Source: an uncultured Aquimarina sp. (GTDB lineage Bacteria; Bacteroidota; Bacteroidia; Flavobacteriales; Flavobacteriaceae). From it: a DNA stretch of 64,000 nucleotides. A model generated the notes under the pieces. The model saw only the letters and a program-made list of their open reading frames with translations, did no database searches and was not told where the DNA came from. A program made the position numbers and the translations under genes. The DNA is taken from the NCBI RefSeq assembly GCF_947500065.1, contig NZ_CANMQT010000001.1:1116001-1180000 (forward strand), read 5' to 3'. Position 1 is the stretch's first letter. Each line of letters begins with the position of its first letter. Positions 34,359 to 42,900 of this stretch are shown here, one piece after another.

Positions 34359-35375
34359 TTATTCCAAAGTAGAATAGTCACCAATACTAATCGTTGTATA
34401 CTTTCCGTCATAGTACACGTGATTCCCAATCATAGCATTGTCTAAGTTAGCATTTTTTGTGACAGTTTCGTTCTGTATTAAACTATTTTTAATAGTACTA
34501 TCTTCTATACTACAACCATCTCCTATAGAAACATTAGGGCCTACAGATCCATTTTTAATAATCACTCCTTTTCCTATATAGCAAGGAGGAATAATGGTTG
34601 CGTTTTCTAATGAAACATCATCGCTAATTAGTTTTTCACCATCTTTTTCTAAAAAACCTAGCATTCTAGTATTGGTTTCTACAGTAACATTTTTGTTCCC
34701 ACAGTCCATCCATTCTTCTACTTGACCTGTAACAAATATTTTGCCATCGGCCATCATCCTTTTTATACCGTCATTAATCTGGTATTCTCCACCATTAATT
34801 ATATTATTATCTAATACATGTTGCAGTTCGTTTTTTAACACTGCAATATCCTTAAAATAATAGATTCCTATCACCGCAAGATCAGAAACAAATTCTTTTG
34901 GTTTTTCCACCAACTCTACTATTTCTTTCTTTTCGTTAAGCTCTACTACTCCATATGCTTCTGGTTTGTCAACTTGCTTCACCCATATAACAGCATCTGC
35001 TTCTTTATCAAGATTAAAATCGGCTCTAATTAATGTATCCGCATATGCTACAACTGCTGGCCCTGATAATGATTCTTTAGCACACATGATAGCATGACCA
35101 GTTCCTAATGGTTGATCTTGTCTATAAATAGAAGCTTTGGCTCCTAATTCTTCAGCTAAAGCAGTTAAGCTTTCGACTACATCATCTCCAAAAAATGCAG
35201 GATCACCAAGGATAAAAGCGATTTCATCTACAGGTTCACCCAAAACTTTTGCTATATCAGAAACTAATCTATGAACTATTGGTTTTCCCGCTACAGGAAT
35301 TAAAGGTTTCGGAACCGTAAGTGTATGAGGTCTTAAACGAGAGCCTCTTCCTGCCATTGGTACAATGATTTTCAT
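34359..35375 (-). CDS. Sugar-phosphate nucleotidyltransferase with left-handed helix C-terminus
   Basis: 338 residues. The pyrophosphorylase motif IIVPMAGRGSRLRPHT, followed by PKPLIPVAGKPIV and GTGHAIMCAKES, marks an NTP-transferase. The C-terminus has hexapeptide repeats (SVGPNVSIGDGCSIEDSTI). Together this fits a glucose-1-phosphate nucleotidyltransferase-type enzyme making an NDP-sugar for surface glycan. Sequence alone does not fix the nucleotide or sugar. It lies between dut and the TPR gene, near the flippase. Confidence 0.85.
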   Translation of the reverse strand: MKIIVPMAGRGSRLRPHTLTVPKPLIPVAGKPIVHRLVSDIAKVLGEPVDEIAFILGDPAFFGDDVVESLTALAEELGAKASIYRQDQPLGTGHAIMCAKESLSGPAVVAYADTLIRADFNLDKEADAVIWVKQVDKPEAYGVVELNEKKEIVELVEKPKEFVSDLAVIGIYYFKDIAVLKNELQHVLDNNIINGGEYQINDGIKRMMADGKIFVTGQVEEWMDCGNKNVTVETNTRMLGFLEKDGEKLISDDVSLENATIIPPCYIGKGVIIKNGSVGPNVSIGDGCSIEDSTIKNSLIQNETVTKNANLDNAMIGNHVYYDGKYTTISIGDYSTLE

Positions 35376-35414
35376 TTTTTATATTGTTTTTTTTGATTGG
35401 TTGATTGTTTTGAG

Positions 35415-35849
35415 TTACTTAACTCCCGTACTTCCGAAGCCACCAGCTCCTCTTGAAGTTTCAGAAAGTACTGCTACTTCATTCCATTCAGCTCTTTCAT
35501 GTTTAGCAATTACTAACTGAGCCACTCTTTCTCCATTTTCTATCACAAAATCATCATTAGACAAATTCACTAAAATAACTCCTATTTCACCTCTATAATC
35601 TGCATCTACAGTTCCAGGAGCATTCAGTACTGTTATTCCTTTTTTAGCAGCTAATCCACTTCGTGGACGTACTTGTGCTTCAAATCCAACGGGTAACTCT
35701 ATAAACAATCCTGTTTTAACGATTGTTCTTTCTAAAGGTTTAAGTGTTATCGCTTCGGTTATGTTAGCCCTCAGATCCATTCCGGCAGAAGCTATAGTTT
35801 CATAATGCGGTAACTTGTGTGACGACTTATTAATGATATTTATCTGCAT
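35415..35849 (-). CDS. dut: Deoxyuridine triphosphatase
   Basis: 144 residues from the ATG at 35849; an earlier ATG at 35873 would add eight residues (MIVIYINN) not usual in the family. All five motifs are present: [41 protein letters not shown], and the C-terminal [10 protein letters not shown]. It hydrolyses dUTP to dUMP and pyrophosphate, keeping uracil out of DNA. It is a trimer in the cytoplasm by family knowledge. Confidence 0.96.
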   Translation of the reverse strand: MQINIINKSSHKLPHYETIASAGMDLRANITEAITLKPLERTIVKTGLFIELPVGFEAQVRPRSGLAAKKGITVLNAPGTVDADYRGEIGVILVNLSNDDFVIENGERVAQLVIAKHERAEWNEVAVLSETSRGAGGFGSTGVK

Positions 35850-35942
35850 ATTATTTATATAAATGACTATCACGTTAAGTGGAGTCTACTTGTATTATAA
35901 ATTGAAACACTGTCTATCGATTCCATTCGAGAAGACAGAAAA

Positions 35943-37394
35943 TTATCTTTTTAATAGTTGTTTTAATTCCTTTTTTTCCGAAACATACAAAATTACTAAA
36001 AACACCAGTAATAAGGGGATAGAAATCATATAATTACTATCAAATACGTAAAACGAAATGATGGAAAAACTAATTGATAACCCCAAATACATCCCCATTT
36101 TTTTTAGATCATACGGAATCGGGTAATATTTTCTTCCAAGGTACCAGGATATTATCATCATGGCACTATAGGCTGCTAATGTCGCTATTGCAGAACCTAC
36201 ATAGGTATATTTTTCGATTAGCAAAAAGTTAAGAAGCAATGTAATTATTGCTCCAAAAACGGATATATAGGCGCCAAATTTGGTTCTATCAGTAACTTTA
36301 TACCAAACCGAAAGATTATGATAAATTCCCAAGCAGAAATTAGCTAATAAAATGAATGGGACAATCTTTACCGCTTCCCAATAAGACACATCTCTTAAAA
36401 AAGCAATTTTTAAAAGATGAACAAATACAATTACGAACAAAAAGATAAATGATCCCAAAATCACAAAATACTTAGTAATTCTAGCATAGGTTTCGGGTGC
36501 ATTTTTATTTGCGGCATAATTAAAGAAGAACGGTTCTATTCCTAACCTAAAAGCTGTAGCAAATAATGTCATAAACAATGCTAATTTATAACAAGCCGAA
36601 TACACACCAACCATATGCTCAGCTACATCTTCTGGCAACAAGTAATCTAACAAAATCCTATCAAATGTTTCATTGATCGAATATGCTATTCCTGCTACTA
36701 GAATTGGCATTGCATATTTCATCATCTTTTTCCATAATGCCCTATCAAAACGATACTTAATTTTAAAATAAAAAGGTACTAATACCACTAATGCAAATCC
36801 GCTAGCAATCAGATTAGAAATAAAAATATAACTGATTTCATAATCATCCCTATAAACCCAGTTTAGCTCTGAAAAATGAAATGATAGTTGTTTTAAATAA
36901 AGTAAGAAGAAAACATTAAGACCAAAATTGATAGCGACATTTACTATTTTAATAATTGCATATCTTATTGGTTGTTCTTTAGCTCTTAGCCAAGAAAAAG
37001 GAATAATAACCAAAGCATCTAAGAGTAGTATCCATATTACTAAGTTTATATACTCCAACTTAATATCTGTCCATACAGATATTTGCTCTTTCAGCAATAA
37101 AGCGATTACTAAGAATACAAAAGATGAAATAGTTACTGATATAGCCGATGTACTCACCACTTTTTCTTTATCTGATTCTTTGTTAAAGAACCTAAAAAAA
37201 GCGGTCTCCATTCCATATGCTAGAACCACATTGAACAGCACAAAATATGAAAAGATAATAGAAACCTTACCATATTCTTCTGTTGGTAATTGATCTGTAT
37301 ATAAGGGTACTAAAAGAAATGACAACATGCGCGGTAACACTGTTGCCATTCCGTATATAAATGTTTGTTTAAAAAGTTTTTGAAAAATTCCCAA
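35943..37394 (-). CDS. Oligosaccharide flippase (MOP/Wzx-type)
   Basis: 483 residues with about 14 predicted membrane helices (for example GMATVLPRMLSFLLVPLYT, VSIIFSYFVLFNVVLAYGM, ATLAAYSAMMIISWYLG). The start GIFQKLFKQTFIYG followed by PRMLSFLLVPLYT is characteristic of polysaccharide-export proteins of this group. It probably moves lipid-linked glycan across the inner membrane. It is co-oriented with dut and the nucleotidyltransferase, so likely part of a surface-glycan and wall group. Confidence 0.88.
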   Translation of the reverse strand: MGIFQKLFKQTFIYGMATVLPRMLSFLLVPLYTDQLPTEEYGKVSIIFSYFVLFNVVLAYGMETAFFRFFNKESDKEKVVSTSAISVTISSFVFLVIALLLKEQISVWTDIKLEYINLVIWILLLDALVIIPFSWLRAKEQPIRYAIIKIVNVAINFGLNVFFLLYLKQLSFHFSELNWVYRDDYEISYIFISNLIASGFALVVLVPFYFKIKYRFDRALWKKMMKYAMPILVAGIAYSINETFDRILLDYLLPEDVAEHMVGVYSACYKLALFMTLFATAFRLGIEPFFFNYAANKNAPETYARITKYFVILGSFIFLFVIVFVHLLKIAFLRDVSYWEAVKIVPFILLANFCLGIYHNLSVWYKVTDRTKFGAYISVFGAIITLLLNFLLIEKYTYVGSAIATLAAYSAMMIISWYLGRKYYPIPYDLKKMGMYLGLSISFSIISFYVFDSNYMISIPLLLVFLVILYVSEKKELKQLLKR

Positions 37395-37428
37395 CTGCTA
37401 TTTGATTGTAGCGCTAAAAATACAATTT

Positions 37429-37944
37429 TTATTGCCTCGGCTGCATTGGATATGCTTTCAATTCTTTCTCAGGTAAGTTATCCAATTTGAAATATCCTTC
37501 TTTACCATTCTTAGAATATGCTATTACGCATTCTCCTTCTTTTAGTTCGAACGGTATTTTTTCTTCGATTTCCGGAGCTTTGTTATTATATTCTTCCTTT
37601 GGGTCATCGCTCATCACAATATCCTTTCTAACCGTTCCTGGGTCCGTATATCGTCCTACATAAACAGCTTCATTAGGCTTACGTTTCAGTTTTACACTTT
37701 TTCCTTTGAAATATGCATTCTCCAACTGAACATCAGAAGCTGGATCAACAGGAATATAGAGCATAAATCCAGCCCCTCCACCCTCTATCCCAGATACCCA
37801 ATTCTGGAAATAGGGAGCATTCAGCTCCACAGGAGCCATTTTATCAATCTTTTGACTGGTTGCACATTGTGTAAAAGTGACCAAAATACTTAACAAACCA
37901 ATTTTGGTAACTACTGTTCTAATATTTATTCTTTTTCTTCCCAT
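37429..37944 (-). CDS. Putative lipoprotein of unknown function
   Basis: 171 residues. A hydrophobic segment (VVTKIGLLSILVTFTQC) ends in a possible lipobox Cys, though the preceding N-terminus (GRKRINIRT) is longer than usual. The mature part has a VSGIEGGGAGFMLYIPV motif and ends in a proline-rich tail. I recall small Flavobacteriaceae proteins of this type from memory, without a function. It overlaps the outer-membrane protein gene by 19 nt, so they are translationally coupled and probably act together. Confidence 0.7.
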   Translation of the reverse strand: MGRKRINIRTVVTKIGLLSILVTFTQCATSQKIDKMAPVELNAPYFQNWVSGIEGGGAGFMLYIPVDPASDVQLENAYFKGKSVKLKRKPNEAVYVGRYTDPGTVRKDIVMSDDPKEEYNNKAPEIEEKIPFELKEGECVIAYSKNGKEGYFKLDNLPEKELKAYPMQPRQ

Positions 37945-38582
37945 TTTTTCTTTAATCGTTCCCGATGTTTTTCTTTAATTCTCTTAATATCTCTGGTATT
38001 AAAAACAAGATTCATACCAAAATTAAATGCTACTCCAGAGAATAACTTAGTATCCTCTCCATTAGTGATATTTAATCCATACATATATGGAACACCAAAT
38101 TCTAACTCAAGACACTTAGCAAATTTATAATTAATTCCGGCTCCAGCTGTTAACAATAACAAACCACCACTATTATCTTCTATTGCAATATCCGCTGGAT
38201 TATTTGCCTTATATCGTATGGCTCCGATTCCAGCTCCAGACTCTAAATAAAAACTAAATTTACCACTATTAATTACATGTTTCCTAAAAGAAGGTATAAA
38301 ACCGTACGCTTGTACTTCAGCATCTCTGCCGTTTTCCTGTTCAATATCCTGTGGAAATAACACAAAAGCGGATGTACTAATCGCAAAACGATCTGATATA
38401 TAATAAGATAGACTGGGTTTAGCCACAACGCCACTATAACCATTGCTCAGATCCATAAGGGGAACACCTGCAATTCCTATTTTAATATCGCCAGCTTCAT
38501 ACAGATTTTCTGATTCCTGGGCATTTAACTTAGATATTAACGATGCAAGAATACATAACGCAAAAAACTTAATTGTCTTCAT
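37926..38582 (-). CDS. Outer-membrane beta-barrel protein
   Basis: 218 residues with a signal peptide (TIKFFALCILASLISKLNAQ). Alternating hydrophobic strands follow (LSYYISDRFAISTSAFVLFP, FSFYLESGAGIGAIRYKA, LLLTAGAGINYKFAKCLELEFG, NFGMNLVFNTRDI). The family resembles OmpA/PorT-like small barrels. A highly basic tail follows (RIKEKHRERLKKKWEEKE), unusual for a barrel end, and perhaps cytoplasmic or periplasmic. It is coupled to the downstream lipoprotein. Confidence 0.8.
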   Translation of the reverse strand: MKTIKFFALCILASLISKLNAQESENLYEAGDIKIGIAGVPLMDLSNGYSGVVAKPSLSYYISDRFAISTSAFVLFPQDIEQENGRDAEVQAYGFIPSFRKHVINSGKFSFYLESGAGIGAIRYKANNPADIAIEDNSGGLLLLTAGAGINYKFAKCLELEFGVPYMYGLNITNGEDTKLFSGVAFNFGMNLVFNTRDIKRIKEKHRERLKKKWEEKE

Positions 38583-38637
38583 TTTTCTTTTTTCCTTTAA
38601 AGATAAAAAATGAATATTAGCTTTATATTAAAAAAAC

Positions 38638-38674
38638 AAAAAACATCATACATGTTGATGTATGATGTTTTTTG
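38638..38674. terminator. Hairpin between the barrel gene and the island edge
   Basis: AAACATCATACA (38641-38652) pairs with TGTATGATGTTT (38659-38670) around TGTTGA, with A/T runs on both sides. It acts as a terminator for the minus-strand remnant at 38689. Confidence 0.75.
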
Positions 38675-38688
38675 TTTTTTTTGAATTC

Positions 38689-39084
38689 TTATTTCTCTTC
38701 AATTTTAGAAATAAGATGTTTTATGTTTTTTGATGTCAATTTAACAGAACCCGGATTATATTTTCTATATATTATGTTTCCCGTAAACCCATCAATAATT
38801 TCAACAAATTTCTCTTTTACAGTTACTGTAAATTTTAGATAATAAAATGTTTTTTTAGCATATAAAATTTTATTTTGCAAATCCGATTCTCTCATAAGTA
38901 AATATGAATATGGATATTCTTTAAATACATCCTCTACATTTACAGAACGCTTAGATCTTCCAATACCTGAATCCATATTACTAGAGACATAAAGAGTAAT
39001 ATCCTTTAACTTCTTAAGTTCCCCCAAGTCTTCTTGATTAGAATACATCCCAAATCCTTTACCTTCTGAGTCCCATTTTACCAC
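38689..39084 (-). pseudogene. Truncated paralog of the protein encoded at 60992-61858
   Basis: The 131 residues align with the C-terminal half of the 288-residue secreted protein at 60992-61858: FYYLKFTVTVKEKFVEIIDGFTGNIIY against FYYLMSTSAAKEKFVEVIDGYTGEIIY (spaced by a few changes), and LTSKNIKHLISKI against LVSKNVEHLNSKI. The alignable part begins at about residue 10, near KGFG/HGFYG. An in-frame TGA sits just before the GTG at 39084, and no signal peptide remains. It is therefore an N-terminally deleted copy, although a short secondary protein could still be made. The break lies within about 70 nt of the regulator gene on the plus strand. Confidence 0.65.
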
Positions 39085-39152
39085 TCAATCTCAAATCACC
39101 TAAACCCAAGCATTTTCGGTACCCGAAAGAGATTAAGACCGTTGGTGATGAA

Positions 39153-39566
39153 TTGAGAAAAGCACGAATGGATAGAGGGTTAACTCAACATGAAGTAGCA
39201 AAAATTATGGGAGTGAATCGTAACTTTGTATATGAAATAGAGTTGAACAAACGAACGTATACTATTTATGCTTTGCATAAGTCATATTGCTTTCTCGGTT
39301 ACATTCCTACTACACTAAATATTCATGAAAACACGCTTGCAGGGAAAATGTTTGTTCATCGTATTGTCAATGGTTATTCATTTGAAGTTGTTGCTAAAGA
39401 AATTGGTATAGACAAATCAACTCTTGGAAGATTTGAGTGTGGGAAAAACCTTGATTCAATATCAACACTTAAAATAAAAACATACCTTAACAACTTGTGT
39501 TCTATTTTTAACAAAAATGAAGCTATTGCTACAAGTATTCAAATTGTTGAAATATTGATTAAATAA
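39153..39566 (+). CDS. Helix-turn-helix transcription regulator, probably missing its native start
   Basis: 137 residues from a TTG at 39153. The XRE-type helix-turn-helix reads LTQHEVAKIMGVNRNFVYEIELNKR, and a second, similar unit occurs later (VVAKEIGIDKSTLGRFECGKN). The open frame continues upstream without an ATG for about 110 nt, and that part reads SPKPKHFRYPKEIKTVGDE, which from memory is the normal N-terminus of related Flavobacteriaceae regulators. The junction with the minus-strand remnant at about 39085 therefore seems to have removed the original start. It may still be translated from TTG. It could control the array downstream. Confidence 0.6.
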   Translation: MRKARMDRGLTQHEVAKIMGVNRNFVYEIELNKRTYTIYALHKSYCFLGYIPTTLNIHENTLAGKMFVHRIVNGYSFEVVAKEIGIDKSTLGRFECGKNLDSISTLKIKTYLNNLCSIFNKNEAIATSIQIVEILIK

Positions 39567-39991
39567 TACACTACTCTTTTTTTTATTATTTGCTGCATCA
39601 TAAATCATTACTATAACTGTTAAATTGTATTGATTTGAAGTATCGTACTAATAAAATGAAATTCCCAACAGATAGACTACTGTTTGATGAAATTTTCTCT
39701 TAGATCTATATGAATAAGGTTCTAACAAAGTTTGTAGCTAAACAAAAACAGCTTTGCTCATAAAAAAAACCTACTTTTATAAAAAGAAATTATGTTCATC
39801 AAAGCCTATGAATTTTCCGTATTCGTAATTGAAGTCACCATTGTTACATTTGAAGTTATTATTGACCAAGAAACTGGTTGCTTTCCCTATTCCTTTCGAA
39901 CAAAACAAGTTACCCAGAAAACCTATCATTTCTTTAGCCCTCAAAAAAGGAGCATAAATATTTCACAAACAACACTTTAAAACAACCAACA
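39567..39991. other. Intergenic region upstream of the large array
   Basis: 425 nt. An imperfect promoter (TTTG at 39753-39756 and TACTTTTA at 39772-39779, 15 nt between, shorter than the usual Bacteroidota spacing) is the best candidate for the array's start. An open frame at 39792-39980 (62 codons) has no family features and no conserved start context; I treat it as part of the leader. Nothing else was recognised. Confidence 0.35.
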
Positions 39992-42900
39992 ATGTCCAAT
40001 ACAAAAATTACGAAAGACGATCTTGGAAAAATTCTAACAGATCTTGGACTCCTTATTGGTCTACTCAAAGGAAATTCAGACGCCCTCGAGTTTAATGAAG
40101 AATGGTTTGCGGATCCAGTTACCAATGGTTTGGAAGAAGGTTTTACATGGCACCATCTAAAACCAATTCTCGAATTTGCACTTGGAACCCTTGGAGAATC
40201 TAACAAACCTGAGAATCCTTTAGGAACTGCTAGTGGTGTTCTTGATGAATCTTGGTATTCTTTTAAAGTGACCAATGAAGAAACCCAAGAATTAGAAAAT
40301 TCTCCTTATTATTTTGTCGCCAAAGAAATAAAAGGCAAAGATACCGCACTCCTAGGAGCAGGTATCTTTAAAAAATACACGGCAGCAGATATCGATAAAA
40401 AATTAGACATTGACATCAGTATCGATCCTTTTCTATTTGCGCCCATTTTTCAAATGCCAAATGAAGATGCACCAGATGGAAGGCCTTTGTTTGAAATAGA
40501 TGAAAATGGCCCTGTAGAAATAGGTGTCAAAATCCAACTTCCTGAAGGCCATGATTTGGCTGGCATCAATGGTTTCTTAATCGTTGCTTCTTTCGACTTT
40601 AAAGAAAAGGAACCTGTAATTACGTTCAATGCAAATGAAAAACAATCGGATGGCACCTACAAATGGATACCTAAAGAACTTCCAGATTTACCTAAAATAA
40701 TCAATCCTTTTCTAGCACTTGAAGCTGTCATAAAATGGCTTGAGTTAAACATTATTGTTGATTTAAATGTAAGTTGGGCTGCTCTTCTAAATGCCTTAGG
40801 GTTTCTTGAAAATTTGGCACCTCCTTATAAGATACCAAGCATTGCTATAGACTTCGGAAATCTTTTAGAATATATAGAACAACTTTTCTTAAAATCTTTC
40901 AATCTAATTTTTGAAGCTCCCAAAGTACCAACAGAATCCATAACACTTTTCGAACACAATAGTGACAAAGGAGTTTCTTGGAAATTCACCCTGTTGATAA
41001 AAAACAAACGCTACGGTTTAGGCCTTCAAGTAACCAATATTGATGTTAGTAAAAAAGATGACAAAGACGGACCTAGAGTTTTATTACAATTAGGTGCCTT
41101 AACAAAAGACAAAACAAAATGGATCTCAGAAGCTGGCGGAGAAGATCCCGCAGAATTGGGATTGAATTTTTGGATTTTAGAAGGTGATGTAAAAGATATC
41201 AAATGGGATCCTCAATTTGAAGCTGCGAGTATGGGACTTGATATTGACATGAAAAACGGACAACCTCTTTTCAGCATCAAAGATTATTCTTTTAAAAGCA
41301 CACAAAATAGAGGGTATTTTTCTTCCTTAGGAAAGAATACTTGGGGAGTAGCCACCGCTATCAATAATATTTCACTTCCATTAGGTCCTCAATCTGGTGG
41401 GAAATCAGACAATCCAGTCGCATCTACCCTACTAGAATCTGGCGATAAAGAAAAACCCTCTGTAAATCCAGAGTTTTCTTTTATAACCGCTTATGTCAAA
41501 AAATTCTATTTGCAACTTTTTGACAAAAAAGGAAAAAAAACAGACATCGTAGAACTTCCAGTCCAAAAATCATTTGGACCTGTAGAATTGAGTACCATTG
41601 GAGTTGGATGGAACAATCCGAGTTTATTAATGTTGTTTCAATTGACAGGTGGATTAAAATTGAGTGGACTTGATTTGAACTTAAGCAAACTTTCGATAGG
41701 AGTTCCTGTAACAGATCCTGGAAACTATTCCAAATACAAAATGGGATTGGAAGGAATCGGAGTCAGTTTCAAGAACAGTGGCATTGAAATGAGTGGAGGT
41801 TTGTACAAAGATGACAAATCAACTCCAATTCAATACAACGGTTCTATAGCAATTCAGGCTGCAACTTGGGGTATTGGTGCAATTGGTTCTTTTGCCGTTA
41901 TAGATGGTGCACCCTCCATGTTCGTTTTTGGAACTTTAAACGCTGTATTGGGTGGTCCAGCTTTCTTCGTAGTAACAGGAGTTTCTGCAGGATTTGGATA
42001 CAACCGAGATTTAGTTTTACCAGAACTTTCACAAGTAAAAAATTATCCTTTGGTAAAAGGCGCCGTAGATCCCTCCTATTTTGGTAGCGACGACCCTGCA
42101 GAGGCCTTAGGTCAAATGTCTGAGTTCATTCCTCCCAAATTAGGAAATTACTGGCTTGCCGCTGGAGTAAAGTTTAGCTCTTTCGAATTGGTAGACTCTT
42201 TTGCTTTGTTAGCCGTTGCTTTCAAAGAAAAAATAGAAGTTTCCATTATTGGTACGTCTCACCTAGTTTTACCAAAACCAGGAGCCAATGTCAAAACACC
42301 TCCTTATGTAAATGCAGAATTTCAACTATTGGTAGTTTTTTCTCCTGAAGATGGCGTTTTGAAAGCTGAAGGTCTTTTAGCAAACAATTCTTTTGTTATC
42401 GACAAAAACTGTAAGTTAACGGGTGGATTTGCTTTCTATACCTGGTTCAAAGATCAGAAAGATAGCAAAGGTATTACCACTGCTAGATCGGGTGATTTCG
42501 TTTTAAGTATTGGTGGATATCATCCACGTTTTGTAGTTCCATCTTGGTACCCTCAGGTTCCTCGAATTGGTATCAATTGGCAGGTAAATTCTAATGTAAA
42601 CATTACAGGGGAAGCTTATTTTGCGTTAACGCCTTCTTGTGTGATGGCAGGTGGAAAAATGGCAATGAACTATAAAAGTGGAAACCTGAGAGCTTGGTTT
42701 ACCGCTTGGTCAGATTTTCTAATTTCATGGAATCCGTTCCATTATGATATCGAAATTGGGATTACCGTAGGTGCTTCTTACAAATTAGATGTAGGATTTA
42801 CCACCTTAAAATATTCTATATCATTAGGTGCTCAAGTCAATATTTGGGGACCAGAATTTAGCGGAACAGCAAAGATTTCTTGGTGGGTCATTTCGTTTAC

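Noticed and set aside
39792..39980. 62-codon open frame upstream of the array
   Set aside because: No family features and no strong start context; more likely leader sequence than a gene.
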